From contig JAHIFA010000080.1 in assembly GCA_018901315.1 (NCBI GenBank), forward strand, positions 1-10,454: DNA of 10,454 nt. The letters are read 5' to 3'. The notes under the pieces are model-generated. The model worked only from the letters and a program-made list of their open reading frames with translations. It was not told the origin of the DNA and did no database searches. A program made the position numbers and the translations under genes. The stretch is from Nanobdellota archaeon. Its GTDB lineage: Archaea > Nanobdellota > Nanobdellia > Woesearchaeales > CG1-02-33-12. Of this stretch, positions 8,054-10,454 are shown in pieces; position 1 is the stretch's first letter, and the number at the start of each line of letters is the position of its first letter.

Positions 8054-8322
8054 AATCTGACTGTAAAATCATCAAATTCTCCTTTAAACTCCTCATATTC
8101 AATCTTAAGATTAGCAACACATGATAACATAGGGCCCTTTCTGCAGAAATCAATCAGCTCATTAATCTCTTTCTCATTTCCCTCTGCAATAACCTCTACA
8201 TTTCCATTTGGGACATTCATCACAAAGCCTTTAAGTCCCAGTTTTCTGGCTTTAATCTTTGTATTATGCCGAAAGAAAACCCCCTGCACATAGCCGGATA
8301 TAATAATATGGACCCTTTTCAT
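8050..8322 (-). CDS. acyP: Acylphosphatase
   Basis: This 90-residue cytoplasmic enzyme hydrolyses the carboxyl-phosphate bond of acyl phosphates such as acetyl phosphate or carbamoyl phosphate. The active-site signature GYVQGVFFR (10-18) supplies the phosphate-binding loop and the essential R18. The second signature, GFVMNVPNGNVEV (32-44), supplies the catalytic N36. Length and fold pattern match the single-domain family from end to end. The start is the ATG at 8322-8320 on the - strand, directly ahead of the conserved KRVHIIISG beta strand. It converges on cdc6 with a four-base stop overlap. It is divergent from the small-ORF unit at 8497. A domain fragment of HypF is excluded because the frame is complete and stands alone. 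Confidence 0.95.
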   Translation of the reverse strand: MKRVHIIISGYVQGVFFRHNTKIKARKLGLKGFVMNVPNGNVEVIAEGNEKEINELIDFCRKGPMLSCVANLKIEYEEFKGEFDDFTVRF

Positions 8323-8344
8323 ATATAACTAAAATAAATGCCTG

Positions 8345-8358
8345 TATTTTAATTTAAC
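8345..8358 (-). promoter_or_regulatory. Probable TATA box of the acylphosphatase gene
   Basis: Read on the - strand this is GTTAAATTAAAATA, about 23-36 bases before the ATG at 8322. It matches the near-leaderless spacing of the other genes. No Shine-Dalgarno sequence lies before the start. Confidence 0.4.
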
Positions 8359-8362
8359 CTTT

Positions 8363-8440
8363 TGTCCAATGCATGCAGGCCTTGAAACAAATGATTTCTT
8401 TACATACAGCTATTTCATTATCCACTGGACACTGGACAAC
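8363..8440. repeat. Clustered TGGACA repeats including a mini-ORB-like site; candidate Orc1/Cdc6-binding region
   Basis: CACTGGA occurs twice in tandem (8423-8429 and 8430-8436), giving TGGACA at 8426-8431 and TGGACAA at 8433-8439. An inverted copy, TTGTCCA, lies at 8363-8369. The 14-mer at 8419-8432 (TATCCACTGGACAC) matches 12 of 14 positions of the mini-ORB consensus as I remember it, TTTCCASTGGAAAC. The G-string that accompanies full ORB elements is not seen. The segment is in the intergenic space between the divergent acylphosphatase and small-ORF genes and is flanked by AT-rich DNA. Origin function is inference; a local transcription-factor operator is an alternative. Confidence 0.35.
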
Positions 8441-8453
8441 TGCCCGGATGAGG

Positions 8454-8465
8454 TATTTAAACAAA
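8454..8465 (+). promoter_or_regulatory. TATA box of the small-ORF unit
   Basis: TATTTAAACAAA is identical over 12 bases to the box in front of the YrdC gene (8919-8930). Here it begins 43 bases before the first ATG (8497), so the message should have a leader of roughly 10-20 bases, which would include the Shine-Dalgarno sequence at 8484-8491. Confidence 0.55.
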
Positions 8466-8483
8466 ACTAATATTTAATCATCA

Positions 8484-8491
8484 GAGGGGAT
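8484..8491 (+). promoter_or_regulatory. Shine-Dalgarno sequence of the first small ORF
   Basis: GAGGGGAT lies five bases before the ATG at 8497 and differs at one position from GAGGTGAT, the complement of the 16S rRNA 3' end. This is unusual for the window, since most genes here appear leaderless, and it supports translation of the 33-residue ORF. Confidence 0.5.
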
Positions 8492-8496
8492 ACACA

Positions 8497-8598
8497 ATGA
8501 ATGATTTAAGCATAAAAACAATTGAGAATATATTTTTCCAGCAGATAAAGAACCTGACTCTCAACACAGAGGATATGAGACAGGGATTTATGGGGTAA
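8497..8598 (+). CDS. Small hypothetical protein A (33 aa) with C-terminal QGFM motif
   Basis: I do not recognise a named family. The ORF encodes 33 residues beginning MNDLSIKTIENIFF and ending EDMRQGFMG. Support for its being real comes from a TATA box at 8454, a Shine-Dalgarno sequence five bases upstream, and a C-terminal DMRQGFMG that recurs as DLEQGFMAG in the next ORF. The underlying DNA also recurs: ACAGGGATTTATGG (8580-8593) against ACAGGGATTCATGG (8675-8688). No signal peptide, membrane segment or cysteine pair is present. It is the first gene of a short + strand unit ending at a hairpin terminator. It may be a tiny regulatory or binding peptide; no function is assigned. Confidence 0.45.
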   Translation: MNDLSIKTIENIFFQQIKNLTLNTEDMRQGFMG

Positions 8599-8603
8599 CA
8601 TAA

Positions 8604-8708
8604 ATGGAAACAGACTTTTACACAGATGAAGGAATCAGCGAATCATTGTATTACGATCAGATATCTGACCTTGAACAGGGATTCATGGCAGGTTATCTGG
8701 CAGCTTAA
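8604..8708 (+). CDS. Small acidic hypothetical protein B (34 aa) with QGFMAGYLAA C-terminus
   Basis: The ORF starts five bases after the stop of protein A and encodes 34 residues: an acidic, tyrosine-rich N-terminal half (METDFYTDEG...ESLYYDQ) followed by ISDLEQGFMAGYLAA. The C-terminus resembles short acidic peptides with a (E/Q)xFMxGY ending that I recall seeing as hypotheticals in AT-rich archaeal genomes; this is a memory, not a search result. It shares the D-(M/L)-x-QGFM motif with protein A, suggesting duplication of a small gene. Close spacing suggests translational coupling, since no clear Shine-Dalgarno precedes its ATG. Its last codons overlap the AGGAGGTGAT element (8708-8717) at a single base. 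Function unknown. Confidence 0.5.
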   Translation: METDFYTDEGISESLYYDQISDLEQGFMAGYLAA

Positions 8709-8717
8709 GGAGGTGAT
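8708..8717 (+). promoter_or_regulatory. Perfect 10-base Shine-Dalgarno-like sequence
   Basis: AGGAGGTGAT is exactly complementary to the conserved 3' end of 16S rRNA (ATCACCTCCT). It begins on the last base of protein B's stop codon. No ATG, GTG or TTG in the downstream ORF frame lies at the usual 5-9 base spacing; the first ATG in that frame is at 8758. A GTG (8713-8715) lies inside the element itself. Confidence 0.6.
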
Positions 8718-8757
8718 TAAATTCAGCATACTCAAAAAAATATTTAACAAAACTTTC

Positions 8758-8850
8758 ATGGAATGGAATGAATATAAGGCAAAAGTGGATTTTTTAGAGT
8801 ATTTTTACTGGCAACAGGGCGTTCACAGGCAAAGCATTCGGAATCTTTAA
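8758..8850 (+). CDS. Possible small protein C (30 aa or longer), start uncertain
   Basis: The frame ending at 8850 encodes 30 residues from the ATG at 8758 (MEWNEYKAKVDFLEYFYWQQ then GVHRQSIRNL). The same frame is open further upstream, through a GTG at 8713 and a lysine-rich KFSILKKIFNKTF segment, so a 45-residue form starting near the strong Shine-Dalgarno sequence with a non-standard or lost start codon is possible. It is the last ORF before the terminator at 8867. Aromatic and basic residues dominate and no family is recognised. It could also be non-coding or a decayed gene. Confidence 0.3.
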   Translation: MEWNEYKAKVDFLEYFYWQQGVHRQSIRNL

Positions 8851-8866
8851 TCCATTAACACCTCTG

Positions 8867-8890
8867 CCCCCTCTCTGAGGGGGTTTTATT
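8867..8890 (+). terminator. Intrinsic-type terminator of the small-ORF unit
   Basis: CCCCCTC (8867-8873) pairs with GAGGGGG (8877-8883) across a three-base TCT loop, giving a 7-bp stem with six G-C pairs, followed at once by TTTTATT. It starts 16 bases after the last small ORF and ends 28 bases before the TATA box of the next gene. This is the only strong GC-rich hairpin with a T-run noticed in the window. Confidence 0.75.
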
Positions 8891-8918
8891 CTGGTTTATA
8901 TTATTCATTTTAATAAAC

Positions 8919-8930
8919 TATTTAAACAAA
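8919..8930 (+). promoter_or_regulatory. TATA box of the YrdC-metallophosphoesterase operon
   Basis: TATTTAAACAAA begins 30 bases before the ATG at 8949, implying a leaderless mRNA. No Shine-Dalgarno sequence is present in the short gap. Confidence 0.65.
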
Positions 8931-8948
8931 GGTTATTACCTACTTACT

Positions 8949-9521
8949 ATGAGAATCTACATAAAAGAAGAAGTCTTACTAAGAAAAGATGAAGCCATTA
9001 CTAAAATAAGAGATGGCTCAATAATTGTACATCCAACAGACACTATCTATGGTATAGGATGCAATGCTCTTGACTTAAAGGCAGTAAATAAGATAAGAAA
9101 GATAAAAAACAGGGAAACAATGCCTTTCTCTGTTATAGCTCCATCTAAGCAGTGGATATATGATAATTGTGTTATCACAGAAGAAGCTGAAAAATGGATA
9201 AATAAGCTGCCAGGAAGATACACCCTCATACTAAAGCTCAAAAACAAAAAAGCTGTTTCAAAATCAGTCAACAATGAATGGGATACACTTGGAGTAAGGA
9301 TTCCAAAGCACTGGTTTGCTGCCTTTGTTGAAAAAGCAGGAGTCCCTTTTGTTACAACAAGCGCAAACATTGCTGGAGAAGATTTCATGACTTCTATTGA
9401 TGACCTTGATCCAAGAATAAAAAACAAGGTGGATTTTATTTTTTATGTAGGAGTAAAGAAGGGTAGGCCATCCAAAATCATTGATTTGACAAAAGAGAAA
9501 CTTGAGATAATAAAAAGATAA
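8949..9521 (+). CDS. tsaC: L-threonylcarbamoyladenylate synthase (YrdC/Sua5/TsaC family)
   Basis: The enzyme makes threonylcarbamoyl-AMP from threonine, bicarbonate and ATP, the first step of the t6A37 modification in ANN-decoding tRNAs; the KEOPS complex completes it in archaea. The YrdC fold motifs are in order: HPTDTIYGIGCNA (28-40), the basic KIRKIKNRE segment with MPFSV (48-62), PGRYTLILK (88-96), LGVRIPKHW (114-122), PFVTTSANIAGED (133-145) and GRPSKIIDLT (172-181). At 190 residues it is the single-domain YrdC/TsaC form and lacks the C-terminal Sua5 domain. The start is set by the TATA box 30 bases upstream. A metallophosphoesterase follows after three bases, so the two are probably cotranscribed. 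The catalytic region looks intact. Confidence 0.93.
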   Translation: MRIYIKEEVLLRKDEAITKIRDGSIIVHPTDTIYGIGCNALDLKAVNKIRKIKNRETMPFSVIAPSKQWIYDNCVITEEAEKWINKLPGRYTLILKLKNKKAVSKSVNNEWDTLGVRIPKHWFAAFVEKAGVPFVTTSANIAGEDFMTSIDDLDPRIKNKVDFIFYVGVKKGRPSKIIDLTKEKLEIIKR

Positions 9522-9524
9522 AAC

Positions 9525-10184
9525 ATGGAAAAAAAGAAAAAATCAATAGGTGTGGCAAAAACAAAACCCAAAAAATCAAAATTAAAAATACTTGCTTCTG
9601 GAGACATACACGGCGATACAGGGCTTGCAGAAAAGCTTGCTGAAAGGGCAAAGAAAGAAAATGTTGACTTGGTAATACTTTGCGGCGACTTAACCCTTGG
9701 TGAGACAAGCACTTCAAACATTATAGGCCCTTTTGTCAAGAGGAATAAAAAGGTGATTCTTATTCCAGGAAACCATGAGACTGTTGCAACCGCAGATTTT
9801 CTTGCAGAGCTTTACGGGGCAAAAAACCTTCATGGCTACTCTGTTAAATACAAAGATGTCGGCCTTTTTGGATGCGGCGGGGCTAATATTGGATTATTTC
9901 AGCTGGGAGAAAAAGAAATATTCAGTCTATTACAAAAAGGATTTAGTAAAATCAAGTATTTAGACAAAAAAATAATGGTAACTCATGTTCATCCCTCTGG
10001 AACAAAGATGGAGAAGTTCACAAAGTTCTTTCCGGGCTCAGAAGGTGTTAAAAAGGCAATAGATACATTTAAGCCAGACATTCTTCTCTGCTCGCATGTC
10101 CATGAGGCCGAGGGCATAGAGGAGAAAATAGGAAAAACAAGGGTTATAAATGTTGGCAGAAAAGGCAAGATAATAGAAATATAA
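9525..10184 (+). CDS. Calcineurin-like metallophosphoesterase
   Basis: All metal-binding motifs of the two-metal phosphoesterase fold are present: GDIHGD (26-31), GDLT (54-57), GNHE (82-85), THVHP (153-157) and SHVHE (190-194). Protein length is 219 residues. The first 20 residues are an unusual lysine-rich extension (10 lysines) that may bind nucleic acid or be disordered; no alternative in-frame ATG or GTG precedes the first motif. Small archaeal members of this type are poorly defined phosphodiesterases or phosphatases, and the substrate cannot be read from the sequence. It lies three bases after the YrdC gene, without a clear ribosome binding site, so translation is probably coupled. Its stop abuts that of the convergent rtcB with no gap. 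Confidence 0.9.
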   Translation: MEKKKKSIGVAKTKPKKSKLKILASGDIHGDTGLAEKLAERAKKENVDLVILCGDLTLGETSTSNIIGPFVKRNKKVILIPGNHETVATADFLAELYGAKNLHGYSVKYKDVGLFGCGGANIGLFQLGEKEIFSLLQKGFSKIKYLDKKIMVTHVHPSGTKMEKFTKFFPGSEGVKKAIDTFKPDILLCSHVHEAEGIEEKIGKTRVINVGRKGKIIEI

Positions 10185-10454
10185 CTATCCTTTCAAAACA
10201 CCAAGGGGTTTCATTCTGACAACCTTTAAGCTTATTCCTGCATTATGAACAGAATCAACAACCTGCTCAACATCCTTGTAGCATCCAGGCGCTTCTTCTG
10301 CAAATGATTTCCAGTTGCCTGCTTTTCCTATTATGCCCTTCTGCTTTAACTCTTCATTTACTTTTTCTCCTCTGAATTTCCTTAATGCAGCATGCCTGCT
10401 CATAGCGCGCCCAGAGCCATGGCATGAGCTTCCAAAGGTTTTTTCCAAAGCAAG
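10185..10454 (-). CDS. rtcB: RNA-splicing ligase RtcB, C-terminal part, truncated by window edge
   Basis: RtcB joins RNA 2',3'-cyclic phosphate or 3'-phosphate ends to 5'-OH ends using GTP and manganese, and seals tRNA exons after intron removal in archaea. About 89 C-terminal residues are visible. TFGSSCHGSGRAMSR holds the histidine (codon 10421-10419) that becomes guanylylated: it lies 77 residues from the C-terminus, as His404 does in the 481-residue Pyrococcus enzyme. The distal part, EEAPGCYKDVEQVVD and RMKPLGVLKG, is the typical RtcB ending. The frame runs open off the right edge, so the leucine codon TTG at 10448 is internal, not a start. No frameshift is seen. The gene converges on the metallophosphoesterase with directly adjoining stop codons. 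Confidence 0.95.
   Translation of the reverse strand, partial: LALEKTFGSSCHGSGRAMSRHAALRKFRGEKVNEELKQKGIIGKAGNWKSFAEEAPGCYKDVEQVVDSVHNAGISLKVVRMKPLGVLKG

Noticed and set aside
8370..8377. Palindrome TGCATGCA
   Set aside because: Eight bases only, expected by chance; its place beside the TGGACA cluster alone does not support a role.
8626..8850. Single 74-residue + strand ORF
   Set aside because: Its first half overlaps ORF B in another frame and reads like shadow translation; ORF B is preferred because its QGFM motif recurs in ORF A. Only the 3' half is kept as possible ORF C.
8323..8948. Possible structural RNA (tRNA, SRP RNA, RNase P RNA) or CRISPR array in the largest gap
   Set aside because: No cloverleaf, no GC-rich long-range pairing and no regularly spaced repeats were seen; the short repeats are better explained as protein-binding sites.
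9047..9739. - strand ORFs of about 80-126 residues opposite the YrdC and metallophosphoesterase genes
   Set aside because: They are hydrophobic or serine-rich shadow translations of lysine-rich sense genes, with no independent support.
10446..10448. TTG as start of a short - strand gene
   Set aside because: It falls inside conserved RtcB sequence (LALEKTFGSSCHG) that runs off the right edge.

Overview
The window looks like a gene-dense stretch of an AT-rich archaeal chromosome. The archaeal markers are an Orc1/Cdc6 initiator, a PIN-ATPase-KH protein of the PINA type, RtcB, and TATA boxes placed 23-35 bases before start codons, which implies leaderless or nearly leaderless mRNAs. The low GC, short gaps and abutting convergent genes fit a small-genome archaeon, perhaps of the DPANN group (Woesearchaeota or Pacearchaeota type). 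That placement is inference; no rRNA or tRNA gene is present to test it.

Left part (1-5565, all + strand): the 3' portion of a soluble Lon-type protease with an AAA_32-like ATPase domain, whose start lies outside the window. It is followed by a MutS-family ATPase that lacks the mismatch-recognition and Smr domains, and then by the PINA-like ATPase. Middle part (5657-8322): a bacterial-type seryl-tRNA synthetase and an Orc1/Cdc6 gene on + strand, then an acylphosphatase on - strand that meets cdc6 stop to stop. Right part (8949-10454): a YrdC-type threonylcarbamoyl-AMP synthase in an operon with a small metallophosphoesterase, convergent with the 3' end of rtcB, whose remainder lies beyond the right edge.

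The only substantial stretch without an obvious gene is 8323-8948. It is structured. It holds clustered TGGACA repeats, one inside a near match to the archaeal mini-ORB (Orc1/Cdc6-binding) motif. Next comes a compact transcription unit: TATA box, Shine-Dalgarno sequence, two tiny ORFs sharing a QGFM motif, a near-perfect anti-16S sequence, a third tiny ORF and a bacterial-looking hairpin-T-run terminator. This is the least understood part of the window.

Functionally, MutS-like ATPase, PINA and Orc1/Cdc6 suggest a loose DNA replication and repair neighbourhood. SerRS, YrdC (t6A synthesis) and RtcB (tRNA splicing) are tRNA-related. Most genes have their own promoters, so this is a neighbourhood rather than one operon. 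No CRISPR array, insertion sequence, tRNA or rRNA was seen.
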